Shown one piece after another: positions 37,401 through 49,300 of a stretch of 64,000 bases of DNA. How positions within the stretch are numbered: the first letter of the stretch is position 1; the number at the start of each line of letters is the position of its first letter. A program made the translations under genes and the position numbers. A model generated the notes under the pieces. That model worked only from the letters and a program-made list of their open reading frames with translations, did not search any database and had not been told where the DNA came from. This DNA comes from Litoditis marina (lineage: Eukaryota; Nematoda; Chromadorea; Rhabditida; Rhabditidae): positions 1 to 64,000 of the forward strand of contig CAXIWQ010000439.1 of the NCBI GenBank assembly GCA_964036275.1. The letters run 5' to 3'.

Positions 37401-40400
37401 AGTTTTCACAGGTCAATCTGAAGATTGTAGAAAAACCAATTGTTTTATGGTAGTTGTTACTATAAGTGGAAAGATAGTCCAATTAAGTGGTAACAGTGTA
37501 CTAAAGGTTTTTCATGTATACAAGCTCTGTATCGAAACTCAGAAAGTTCGAATTTTGGCCGCGCTGATATTCAATCGGCCGGATTCCGAAGTTTTCACAG
37601 GTCAATCTGAAGATTGTAAGAAAACCAATTGTTTCATGGTAGTTGTTACCATAAGTGGGAAAATAGTCCAATTGAGTAGTAACAGTGTACTAAAGGTTTT
37701 TCATGTATACAAGCTCTGTATCGAAACTCAGAAAGTTCCAATTTTGGCCGCGCTGATATTCAATCGGCCGGATTCCGAAGTTTTCACAGGTCAATCTGAA
37801 GATTGTAGAAAAACCAATTGTTTTATGGTAGTTGTTACTATAAGTGGAAAGATAGTCCAATTAAGTGGTAACAGTGTACGGAAGGTTTTTCATGTATACA
37901 AGCTCTGTATCGAAACTCAGAAAGTTCGAATTTTGGCCGCGCTGATATTGAATCGGCCGGATTCCGAAGTTTTCACAGGTCAATCTGAAGATTGTAGAAA
38001 AACCAATTGTTTTATGGTAGTTGTTACTATAAGTGGGGAGATAGTCCAACTGAGTAGTAACAGTGTACTAAAGGTTTTTCATGTATACAAGCTTTGTATC
38101 GAAACTCAGAAAGTTCGAATTTTGGCCGCGCTGATACTGAATCGGCCGGATTTCGAAGTTTTCACAGGTCAATCTGAAGATTGTAAGAAAACCAATTGTT
38201 TCATGGTAGTTGTTACCATAAGTGGGAAAATAGTCCAATTAAGTAGTAACAGTGTGCTAAAGGTTTTTCATGTATACAACCTCTGTATCGAAACTCAGAA
38301 AGTTCGAATTTTGGCCGCGCTGATATTGAATCGGCCGGATTTCGAAGTTTTCACCGGTCAACCTGAAGATTGTAAATAGGTCAATTGTTTCATGTTAGTT
38401 GTTACTATAAGTGGAAAGATAGTCCAATTAAGTAGTAACAGTGTACTAAAGGTTTTTCATGTATACAAGCTCTGTATCGAAACTCAGAAAGTTCGAATTT
38501 TGGCCGCGCTGATATTGAATCGGCCGGATTTCGAAGTTTTCACCGGTCAACCTGAAGATTGTAAATAGGTCAATTGATTCATGATAGTTGTTACTATAAG
38601 TGGAAAGATAGCCCAATTAAGTAGTAACAGTGTACTAAAGGTTTTTCATGTATACAAGCTCTGTATCGAAACTCAGAAAGTTCGAATTTTGGCCGCGCTG
38701 ATATTCAATCGGCCGGATTCCGAAGTTTTCACAGGTCAATCTGAAGATTGTAAGAAAACCAATTGTTTCATGGTAGTTGTTACCATAAGTGGGAAAATAG
38801 TCCAATTGAGTAGTAACAGTGTACTAAAGGTTTTTCATGTATACAAGCTCTGTATCGAAACTCAGAAAGTTCCAATTTTGGCCGCGCTGATATTCAATCG
38901 GCCGGATTCCGAAGTTTTCACAGGTCAATCTGAAGATTGTAGAAAAACCAATTGTTTCATGGTAGTTGTTACTATAAGTGGAAAGATAGTCCAATTAAGT
39001 GGTAACAGTGTACGGAAGGTTTTTCATGTATACAAGCTCTGTATCGAAACTCAGAAAGTTCGAATTTTGGCCGCGCTGATATTCAATCGGCCGGATTCCG
39101 AAGTTTTCACAGGTCAATCTGAAGATTGTAAGAAAACCAATTGTTTCATGGTAGTTGTTACTATAAGTGGGGAGATAGTCCAACTGAGTAGTAACAGTGT
39201 ACTAAAGGTTTTTCATGTATACAAGCTCTGTATCGAAACTCAGAAAGTTCGAATTTTGGCCGCGCTGATATTCAATCGGCCGGATTCCGAAGTTTTCACT
39301 GGTCAATCTGAAGATTGTAAGAAAACCAATTGTTTCATGGTAGTTGTTACCATAAGTGGGAAAATAGTCCAATTGAGTAGTAACAGTGTCCTAAAGGTTT
39401 TTCATGTATACAACCTCTGTATCGAAACTCAGAAAGTTCCAATTTTGGCCGCGCTGATATTCAATCGGCCGGATTCCGAAGTTTTCACAGGTCAATCTGA
39501 AGATTGTAAGGAAACCAATTGTTTAATAATAGTTGTTACAATAAATGGGAAGATAGTCCAATTAAGTGGTAACAGTGTACGGAAGGTTTTTCATGTATAC
39601 AAGCTCTGTATCGAAACTCAGAAAGTTCGAATTTTGGCCGCGCTGATATTGAATCGGCCGGATTCCGAAGTTTTCACAGGTCAATCTGAAGATTGTAAGA
39701 AAACCAATTGTTTCATGGTAGTTGTTACCATAAGTGGGAAAAGGGTCCAATTGAGTAGTAACAGTGTACTTAAGGTTTTTCATGTATACAACCTCTGTAT
39801 CGAAACTCAGAAAGTTCGAATTTTGGCCGCGCTGATATTGAATCGGCCGGATTTCGAAGTTTTCACCGGTCAACCTGAAAATTGTAAATAGGTCAATTGT
39901 TTCATGTTAGTTGTTACTATAAGTGGGGAGATAGTCCAACTGAGTAGTAACAGTGTACGGAAGGTTTTTCATGTATACAAGCTCTGTATCGAAACTCAGA
40001 AAGTTCCAATTTTGGCCGCGCTGATATTCAATCGGCCGGATTCCGAAGTTTTCACAGGTCAATCTGAAGATTGTAGAAAAACCAATTGTTTTATGGTAGT
40101 TGTTACTATAAGTGGAAAGATAGTCCAATTAAGTGGTAACAGTGTACATAAGGTTTTTCATGTATACAAGCTCTGTATCGAAACTCAGAAAGTTCGAATT
40201 TTGGCCGCGCTGATATTGAATCGGCCGGATTCCGAAGTTTTCACAGGTCAATCTGAAGATTGTAGAAAAACCAATTGTTTTATGGTAGTTGTTACTATAA
40301 GTGGGGAGATAGTCCAACTGAGTAGTAACAGTGTACTAAAGGTTTTTCATGTATACAAGCTTTGTATCGAAACTCAGAAAGTTCGAATTTTGCCGCGCTG

Positions 40401-42175
40401 ATACTGAATCGGCCGGATTTCGAAGTTTTCACAGGTCAATCTGAAGATTGTAAGAAAACCAATTGTTTCATGGTAGTTGTTACCATAAGTGGGAAAATAG
40501 TCCAATTAAGTAGTAACAGTGTGCTAAAGGTTTTTCATGTATACAACCTCTGTATCGAAACTCAGAAAGTTCGAATTTTGGCCGCGCTGATATTGAATCG
40601 GCCGGATTCGAAGTTTTCACCGGTCAACCTGAAGATTGTAAATAGGTCAATTGTTTCATGTTAGTTGTTACTATAAGTGGAAAGATAGTCCAATTAAGTA
40701 GTAACAGTGTACTAAAGGTTTTTCATGTATACAAGCTCTGTATCGAAACTCAGAAAGTTCGAATTTTGGCCGCGCTGATATTGAATCGGCCGGATTTCGA
40801 AGTTTTCACCGGTCAACCTGAAGATTGTAAATAGGTCAATTGTTTCATGTTAGTTGTTACTATAAGTGGAAAGATAGCCCAATTAAGTAGTAACAGTGTA
40901 CTAAAGGTTTTTCATGTATACAAGCTCTGTATCGAAACTCAGAAAGTTCGAATTTTGGCCGCGCTGATATTCAATCGGCCGGATTCCGAAGTTTTCACAG
41001 GTCAATCTGAAGATTGTAAGAAAACCAATTGTTTCATGGTAGTTGTTACCATAAGTGGGAAAATAGTCCAATTGAGTAGTAACAGTGTACTAAAGGTTTT
41101 TCATGTATACAAGCTCTGTATCGAAACTCAGAAAGTTCCAATTTTGGCCGCGCTGATATTCAATCGGCCGGATTCCGAAGTTTTCACAGGTCAATCTGAA
41201 GATTGTAGAAAAACCAATTGTTTCATGGTAGTTGTTACTATAAGTGGAAAGATAGTCCAATTAAGTGGTAACAGTGTACGGAAGGTTTTTCATGTATACA
41301 AGCTCTGTATCGAAACTCAGAAAGTTCGAATTTTGGCCGCGCTGATATTCAATCGGCCGGATTCCGAAGTTTTCACAGGTCAATCTGAAGATTGTAAGAA
41401 AACCAATTGTTTCATGGTAGTTGTTACTATAAGTGGGGAGATAGTCCAACTGAGTAGTAACAGTGTACTAAAGGTTTTTCATGTATACAAGCTCTGTATC
41501 GAAACTCAGAAAGTTCGAATTTTGGCCGCGCTGATATTCAATCGGCCGGATTCCGAAGTTTTCACTGGTCAATCTGAAGATTGTAAGAAAACCAATTGTT
41601 TCATGGTAGTTGTTACCATAAGTGGGAAAATAGTCCAATTGAGTAGTAACAGTGTCCTAAAGGTTTTTCATGTATACAACCTCTGTATCGAAACTCAGAA
41701 AGTTCCAATTTTGGCCGCGCTGATATTCAATCGGCCGGATTCCGAAGTTTTCACAGGTCAATCTGAAGATTGTAAGGAAACCAATTGTTTCATAATAGTT
41801 GTTACAATAAATGGGAAGATAGTCCAATTAAGTGGTAACAGTGTACGGAAGGTTTTTCATGTATACAAGCTCTGTATCGAAACTCAGAAAGTTCGAATTT
41901 TGGCCGCGCTGATATTGAATCGGCCGGATTCCGAAGTTTTCACAGGTCAATCTGAAGATTGTAAGAAAACCAATTGTTTCATGGTAGTTGTTACCATAAG
42001 TGGGAAAATGGTCCAATTGAGTAGTAACAGTGTACTTAAGGTTTTTCATGTATACAACCTCTGTATCGAAACTCAGAAAGTTCGAATTTTGGCCGCGCTG
42101 ACATTGAATCGGCCGGATTTCGAAGTTTTCACCGGTCAACCTGAAAATTGTAAATAGGTCAATTGTTTCATGTTA
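31470..42175 (+). repeat. 189-bp satellite array, block C (about 57 monomers)
   Basis: Same monomer, orientation and phase as blocks A and B. It includes short repeating blocks that begin with the GATAGCCCAATTAAG variant, for example at 35179, 35557, 35935, 36691 and 37069, spaced by multiples of 189. Local damage includes an altered GTTCCAAG segment near 34150 and one-base losses near 40392 and 40608. The block ends in mid-monomer at TCATGTTA (42168-42175), where a different tandem array begins. Confidence 0.97.
38581..42169 (+). repeat. Repeated 7-monomer higher-order block (38581-39903 and 40847-42169)
   Basis: Both seven-monomer blocks start with the GATAGCCCAATTAAG monomer. They then share the same series, including the variants CAACCTCTG, ATAATAGTTGTTACAATAAATGG and GTACTTAAGG, and the final GAAAATTGTAAATAG. 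Their offset is 2266 bases, two less than twelve monomers, because single-base deletions lie between them. The same variant series also closes the blocks at 14947, 16837 and 22318, so it is a wide-spread higher-order module of the array. Confidence 0.7.
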
Positions 42176-42198
42176 TGATTAGGTTAATGTGCTCAGTA

Positions 42199-42473
42199 AG
42201 AGATGTACTCAAAACCGTTTCGACCCTGATTCAAGACGGTTTTGGGTTTTCTCAGAGGGTTGGGTCATCATCAGTTGAACCCCTCTGAGAAAATGAAAAC
42301 AGGACGAAAAGACTTAGTGACCGTCTTCTAGCGGAGAATTGAGAAAAATGAACATTGCTCTAACTTCATTGCACATTTCAAGCTCGAAAGCTGGTATACG
42401 TGTTTCCACCTTACCATGTTAAATGGTGGAAGGCAGTGGGGCGATTTCGCCAAACCAACTCGAGGGAAACACG
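42199..42473 (+). other. Hairpin-rich core of the 371-bp unit (first copy)
   Basis: Several inverted repeats are directly visible. CAAAACCGT at 42210-42218 pairs with ACGGTTTTG at 42236-42244. TTTTCTCAGAGGG at 42247-42259 pairs perfectly with CCCTCTGAGAAAA at 42281-42293. CGTGTTTCC at 42399-42407 pairs with GGAAACACG at 42465-42473 and encloses smaller stems, including GGCG-ATTT-CGCC at 42440-42451. AAGACGGT near 42234 can alternatively pair with ACCGTCTT near 42322. The arrangement repeats in each unit. It may reflect a structured RNA or a DNA cruciform; no known family is recognised. Confidence 0.6.
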
Positions 42474-44433
42474 CTTTAGAATTTATATTAGGTTATTTTA
42501 TTTGAACAAAATATAATTGTGTCACTAGGACTTTTGGTTGGTGGTATGATTAGGTTAATGTGCTCAGTAAGAGATGTACTCAAAACCGTTTCGACCCTGA
42601 TTCAAGACGGTTTTGGGTTTTCTCAGAGGGTTGGGTCATCATCAGTTGAACCCCTCTGAGAAAATGAAAACAGGACGAAAAGACTTAGTGACCGTCTTCT
42701 AGCGGAGAATTGAGAAAAATGAACATTGCTCTAACTTCATTGCACATTTCAAGCTCGAAAGCTGGTATACGTGTTTCCACCTTACCATGTTAAATGGTGG
42801 AAGGCAGTGGGGCGATTTCGCCAAACCAACTCGAGGGAAACACGCTTTAGAATTTATATTAGGTTATTTTATTTGAACAAAATATAATTGCGTCACTAGG
42901 ACTTTTGGTTGGTGGTATGATTAGGTTAATGTGCTCAGTAAGAGATGTACTCAAAACCGTTTCGACCCTGATTCAAGACGGTTTTGGGTTTTCTCAGAGG
43001 GTTGGGTCATCATCAGTTGAACCCCTCTGAGAAAATGAAAACAGGACGAAAAGACTTAGTGACCGTCTTCTAGCGGAGAATTGAGAAAAATGAACATTGC
43101 TCTAACTTCATTGCACATTTCAAGCTCGAAAGCTGGTATACGTGTTTCCACCTTACCATGTTAAATGGTGGAAGGCAGTGGGGCGATTTCGCCAAACCAA
43201 CTCGAGGGAAACACGCTTTAGAATTTATATTAGGTTATTTTATTTGAACAAAATATAATTGTGTCACTAGGACTTTTGGTTGGTGGTATGATTAGGTTAA
43301 TGTGCTCAGTAAGAGATGTACTCAAAACCGTTTCGACCCTGATTCAAGACGGTTTTGGGTTTTCTCAGAGGGTTGGGTCATCATCAGTTGAACCCCTCTG
43401 AGAAAATGAAAACAGGACGAAAAGACTTAGTGACCGTCTTCTAGCGGAGAATTGAGAAAAATGAACATTGCTCTAACTTCATTGCACATTTCAAGCTCGA
43501 AAGCTGGTATACGTGTTTCCACCTTACCATGTTAAATGGTGGAAGGCAGTGGGGCGATTTCGCCAAACCAACTCGAGGGAAACACGCTTTAGAATTTATA
43601 TTAGGTTATTTTATTTGAACAAAATATAATTGTGTCACTAGGACTTTTGGTTGGTGGTATGATTAGGTTAATGTGCTCAGTAAGAGATGTACTCAAAACC
43701 GTTTCGACCCTGATTCAAGACGGTTTTGGGTTTTCTCAGAGGGTTGGGTCATCATCAGTTGAACCCCTCTGAGAAAATGAAAACAGGACGAAAAGACTTA
43801 GTGACCGTCTTCTAGCGGAGAATTGAGAAAAATGAACATTGCTCTAACTTCATTGCACATTTCAAGCTCGAAAGCTGGTATACGTGTTTCCACCTTACCA
43901 TGTTAAATGGTGGAAGGCAGTGGGGCGATTTCGCCAAACCAACTCGAGGGAAACACGCTTTAGAATTTATATTAGGTTATTTTATTTGAACAAAATATAA
44001 TTGTGTCACTAGGACTTTTGGTTGGTGGTATGATTAGGTTAATGTGCTCAGTAAGAGATGTACTCAAAACCGTTTCGACCCTGATTCAAGACGGTTTTGG
44101 GTTTTCTCAGAGGGTTGGGTCATCATCAGTTGAACCCCTCTGAGAAAATGAAAACAGGACGAAAAGACTTAGTGACCGTCTTCTAGCGGAGAATTGAGAA
44201 AAATGAACATTGCTCTAACTTCATTGCACATTTCAAGCTCGAAAGCTGGTATACGTGTTTCCACCTTACCATGTTAAATGGTGGAAGGCAGTGGGGCGAT
44301 TTCGCCAAACCAACTCGAGGGAAACACGCTTTAGAATTTATATTAGGTTATTTTATTTGAACAAAATATAATTGTGTCACTAGGACTTTTGGTTGGTGGT
44401 ATGATTAGGTTAATGTGCTCAGTAAGAGATGTA

Positions 44434-46009
44434 GGGTGGAAATCTCTGCTGGTGAAAAGTTAAAAAGATGAACTTGAAAAGGTGAAAAGGTGAAAAGATG
44501 AAAAGGTGAACTTAAAAAGGTGAAAACGTAAACTTAAAAATTTAAAAAGTTAAAAAGATTAAAAAGGTGAACGGAAGGATAATGACGAGTTAAAGATAGG
44601 GGTATGGTTGATTTGGATATTATGACCCCCCACCGGAGACGGATCGGGGGAACTCCGAAATTTTTATTTTACCATGCATGCGACGCGCGCACGCGACGCG
44701 ACAAGTTTGGGCCAAAAACAGACTCTTGCTTAGAAGTCGTTTCAAAGTGATTTTCGTGACTCGATGCAATTATATAAAAGGACCCCCCACTCAAACGGGA
44801 TCTAGTGGTGTGGCAACTTTTGGAGACGCGACGCGCGCACGCGACGCGTCAAAATATAAAAATTGTCCAATTAACCTGAGAATTTCAGGGGTGGGGTAAT
44901 CGAGTGTGGGGATCACGAATATAACCATGGCGTTAAAGGAAACGGAGAGTGCAAAGGAAAAAATCTTAAAATGGCTGAAACTTGTTGGGAGTAGGGAAAC
45001 GGGTACGGGGATCACGAATATCGACATGTCGTTGAAGGAGGGGAGAGGTCAAAGGTCAAACTTCCAAAAATGGCTTCAAAAAAAGTTGGTGGGAATGGGT
45101 AATCGAGTATGGGGATCACAATGAGATCAGGGGCATTGAGGGTCGTAATTTCTCGTTTAACTACGCTCTCGAAAAACTTGTGTCACGAAAAAAAACTTCA
45201 CTCAAACCCCAAGCGAATCCCAGTGATCCCCGTGGCCACCACAGGCCCTCAGACTAGTCCACACCCATAATCCGGAAATTAATTTTTCGGATCCGCCACA
45301 TTTGACGACATGTCGATATTCGTGATCCCCATACTCGATTACCCATTCCCACCAACTTTTTTTGGAAGCCATTTTTGGAAGTTTGACCTTTGACCTCTCC
45401 CCCCCTTTAACGACATGTCGATATTCGTGATCCCCGTACCCGTTTCCCTACTCCCAACAAGTTTCAGCCATTTTAAGATTTTTTTCCTTTGCACTCTCCG
45501 TTTCCTTTAACGCCAAGGTTATATTCGTGATCCCCACACTCGATTACCCCACCCCTGAAATTCTCAGGTTAATTGGACAATTTTTATATTTTGACGCGTC
45601 GCGTGCGCGCGTCGCGTCTCTAAAAGTTGCCACACCACTAGATCCCGTTTGAGTGGGGGGTCCTTTTATATAATTGCATCGAGTCACGAAAATCACTTTG
45701 AAACGACTTCTAAGCAAGAGTCTGTTTTTGGCCCAAACTTGTCGCGTCGCGTGCGCGCGTCGCATGCATGGTAAAATAAAAATTTCGGAGGTCCCCCGAT
45801 CCGTCTCCGGTGGGGGGTCATAATATCTAAATCAACCATACCCCTATCTTTAACTCGTCATTATCCTTCCATTCACCTTTTTAATCTTTTTAACTTTTTA
45901 AATTTTTAAGTTTACGTTTTCACCTTTTCAAGTTCACCTTTTCATCTTTTCACCTTTTCACCTTTTCAAGTTCATCTTTTTAACTTTTCACCAGCAGAGA
46001 TTTCCACCC
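44434..46009. mobile_element. 1.58-kb fold-back (near-perfect palindrome) element with GTA target duplication
   Basis: The element begins GGGTGGAAATCTCTGCTGG and ends with its reverse complement. It is flanked by GTA at 44431-44433 and 46010-46012, and the 371-bp unit is otherwise uninterrupted (GATGTACTCAAAACC). The arms, about 690 bases each (44434 to about 45120 and about 45322 to 46009), are almost perfect reverse complements centred near 45221. A few substitutions separate them (for example GGAGAC against GTCTCT). The loop of about 200 bases is unique. Subterminal DNA repeats GGTGAAAAG-like motifs, as expected of transposase binding sites. GACGCGCGCACGCGAC-type tracts occur twice per arm. 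A 3-bp duplication fits PIF/Harbinger, CACTA or Zator groups, but the termini do not match the first two well. No transposase is encoded, so it is non-autonomous. Confidence 0.88.
45121..45321. other. Unique loop of the fold-back element
   Basis: Short unpaired centre between the arms, with no reading frame of note. The adjoining arm ends carry the motif GGGGATCACGAATAT and related GGGGATCAC copies several times, so the element itself is internally repetitive. Confidence 0.5.
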
Positions 46010-46374
46010 GTACTCAAAACCGTTTCGACCCTGATTCAAGACGGTTTTGGGTTTTCTCAGAGGGTTGGGTCATCATCAGTTGAACCCCTCTGAGAAAATG
46101 AAAACAGGACGAAAAGACTTAGTGACCGTCTTCTAGCGGAGAATTGAGAAAAATGAACATTGCTCTAACTTCATTGCACATTTCAAGCTCGAAAGCTGGT
46201 ATACGTGTTTCCACCTTACCATGTTAAATGGTGGAAGGCAGTGGGGCGATTTCGCCAAACCAACTCGAGGGAAACACGCTTTAGAATTTATATTAGGTTA
46301 TTTTATTTGAACAAAATATAATTGTGTCACTAGGACTTTTGGTTGGTGGTATGATTAGGTTAATGTGCTCAGTA

Positions 46375-49300
46375 TCATGTTAGTTGTTACTATAAGTGGG
46401 GAGATAGTCCAACTGAGTAGTAACAGTGTACGGAAGGTTTTTCATGTATACAAGCTCTGTATCGAAACTCAGAAAGTTCGAATTCTGGCCGCGCTGATAT
46501 TGAATCGGCCAGATTCCGAAGTTTTCACAGGATAATCTGAAGATTGTAAATAGGTCAATTGTTTCATGTTAGTTGTTACTATAAGTGGGGAGATAGTCCA
46601 ACTGAGTAGTAACAGTGTACGGAAGGTTTTTCATGTACACAAGCTCTGTATCGAAACTCAGAAAGTTCGAATTTTGGCCGCGCTGATATTCAATCGGCCG
46701 GATTCCGAAGTTTTCACAGGTCAATCTGAAGATTGTACGAAAACCAATTGTTTCATGGTAGTTGTTACTATAAGTGGGGAGATAGTCCAACTGAGTAGTA
46801 ACAGTGTACTAAAGGTGTTTCATGTATACAAGCTCTGTATCGAAACTCAGAAAGTTCGAATTTTGGCCGCGCTGATATTCAATCGGCCGGATTCCGAAGT
46901 TTTCACTGGTCAATCTGAAGATTGTAAGAAAACCAATTGTTTCATGGTAGTTGTTACTATAAGTGGGGAGATAGTCCAACTGAGTAGTAACAGTGTACTA
47001 AAGGTTTTTCATGTATACAAGCTCTGTATCGAAACTCAGAAAGTTCGAATTTTGGCCGCGCTGATACTGAATCGGCCGGATTTCGAAGTTTTCACCGGTC
47101 AACCTGAAGATTGTAAATAGGTCAATTGTTTCATGTTAGTTGTTACTATAAGTGGAAAGATAGTCCAATTAAGTAGTAACAGTGTACTAAAGGTTTTTCA
47201 TGTATACAAGCTCTGTATCGAAACTCAGAAAGTTCGAATTTTGGCCGCGCTGATATTGAATCGGCCGGATTTCGAAGTTTTCACCGGTCAACCTGAAGAT
47301 TGTAAATAGGTCAATTGTTTCATGTTAGTTGTTACTATAAGTGGAAAGATAGTCCAATTAAGTAGTAACAGTGTACTAAAGGTTTTTCATGTATACAAGC
47401 TCGGTATCGAAACTCAGAAAGTTCGAATTTTGGCCGCGCTGATATTCAATCGGCCGGATTCCGAAGTTTTCACAGGTCAATCTGAAGATTGTAAGAAAAC
47501 CAATTGTTTCATGGTAGTTGTTACCATAAGTGCGAAAATAGTCCAATTGAGTAGTAACAGTGTACTAAAGGTTTTTCATGTATACAAGCTCTGTATCGAA
47601 ACTCAGAAAGTTCCAATTTTGGCCGCGCTGATATTCAATCGGCCGGATTCCGAAGTTTTCACAGGTCAATCTGAAGATTGTAGAAAAACCAATTGTTTTA
47701 TGGTAGTTGTTACTATAAGTGGAAAGATAGTCCAATTAAGTGGTAACAGTGTACGGAAGGTTTTTCATGTAATACAAGCTCTGTATCGAAACTCAGAAAG
47801 TTCGAATTTTGGCCGCGCTGATATTGAATCGGCCGGATTCCGAAGTTTTCACAGGTCAATCTGAAGATTGTAAGAAAACCAATTGTTTCATGGTAGTTGT
47901 TACCATAAGTGGGAAAATAGTCCAATTGAGTAGTAACAGTGTCCTAAAGGTTTTTCATGTATACAACCTCTGTATCGAAACTCAGAAAGTTCCAATTTTG
48001 GCCGCGCTGATATTCAATCGGCCGGATTCCGAAGTTTTCACAGGTCAATCTGAAGATTGTAAGGAAACCAATTGTTTCATAATAGTTGTTACAATAAATG
48101 GGAAGATAGTCCAATTAAGTGGTAACAGTGTACGGAAGGTTTTTCATGTATACAAGCTCTGTATCGAAACTCAGAAAGTTCGAATTTTGGCCGCGCTGAT
48201 ATTGAATCGGCCGGATTCCGAAGTTTTCACAGGTCAATCTGAAGATTGTAAGAAAACCAATTGTTTCATGGTAGTTGTTACCATAAGTGGGAAAATGGTC
48301 CAATTGAGTAGTAACAGTGTACTAAAGGTTTTTCATGTATACAAGCTCTGTATCGAAACTCAGAAAGTTCCAATTTTGGCCGCGCTGATATTCAATCGGC
48401 CGGATTCCGAAGTTTTCACAGGTCAATCTGAAGATTGTAGAAAAACCAATTGTTTTATGGTAGTTGTTACTATAAGTGGAAAGATAGTCCAATTAAGTGG
48501 TAACAGTGTACGGAAGGTTTTTCATGTATACAAGCTCTGTATCGAAACTCAGAAAGTTCGAATTTTGGCCGCGCTGATATTGAATCGGCCGGATTCCGAA
48601 GTTTTCACAGGTCAATCTGAAGATTGTAAGAAAACCAATTGTTTCATGGTAGTTGTTACCATAAGTGGGAAAATAGTCCAATTGAGTAGTAACAGTGTCC
48701 TAAAGGTTTTTCATGTATACAACCTCTGTATCGAAACTCAGAAAGTTCCAATTTTGGCCGCGCTGATATTCAATCGGCCGGATCCGAAGTTTTCACAGGT
48801 CAATCTGAAGATTGTAAGGAAACCAATTGTTTCATAATAGTTGTTACAATAAATGGGAAGATAGTCCAATTAAGTGGTAACAGTGTACGGAAGGTTTTTC
48901 ATGTATACAACCTCTGTATCGAAACTCAGAAAGTTCCAATTTTGGCCGCGCTGATATTCAATCGGCCGGATTCCGAAGTTTTCACAGGTCAATCTGAAGA
49001 TTGTAAGAAAACCAATTGTTTCATGGTAGTTGTTACCATAGGTGGGAAATAGTCCAATTGAGTAGTAACAGTGTCCTAAAGGTTTTTCATGTATACAACC
49101 TCTGTATCGAAACTCAGAAAGTTCCAATTTTGGCCGCGCTGATATTCAATCGGCCGGATTCCGAAGTTTTCACAGGTCAATCTGAAGATTGTAAGGAAAC
49201 CAATTGTTTCATAATAGTTGTTACAATAAATGGGAAGATAGTCCAATTAAGTGGTAACAGTGTACGGAAGGTTTTTCATGTATACAAGCTCTGTATCGAA

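Larger units (their letters stand above)
42176..46374 (+). repeat. 371-bp tandem array (7 units plus 23 bp) inserted in the satellite with an 8-bp duplication
   Basis: Unit landmarks (ATGATTAGGTTAATG) fall at 42175, 42546, 42917, 43288, 43659, 44030 and 44401, exactly 371 apart. After removing the nested fold-back element the insert is 2620 bases, seven units plus 23 bases, so it starts and ends with the same 23-base segment. TCATGTTA flanks it at 42168-42175 and 46375-46382, and the 189-bp monomer continues in phase. Units are nearly identical; one carries ATTGCGTCAC where the others have ATTGTGTCAC. I see no reading frame of note and no terminal inverted repeats. The unit is rich in hairpins. 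Its origin is unknown. Confidence 0.93.

Noticed and set aside
42176..44430. tRNA-like cloverleaf in the 371-bp unit
   Set aside because: The nested stems do not have tRNA arm lengths, a T-loop consensus or the conserved positions.
44678..45765. Two 73-codon frames, one on each strand, in the fold-back element
   Set aside because: They are the same sequence seen in the two arms, with no family resemblance and low-complexity GC tracts.
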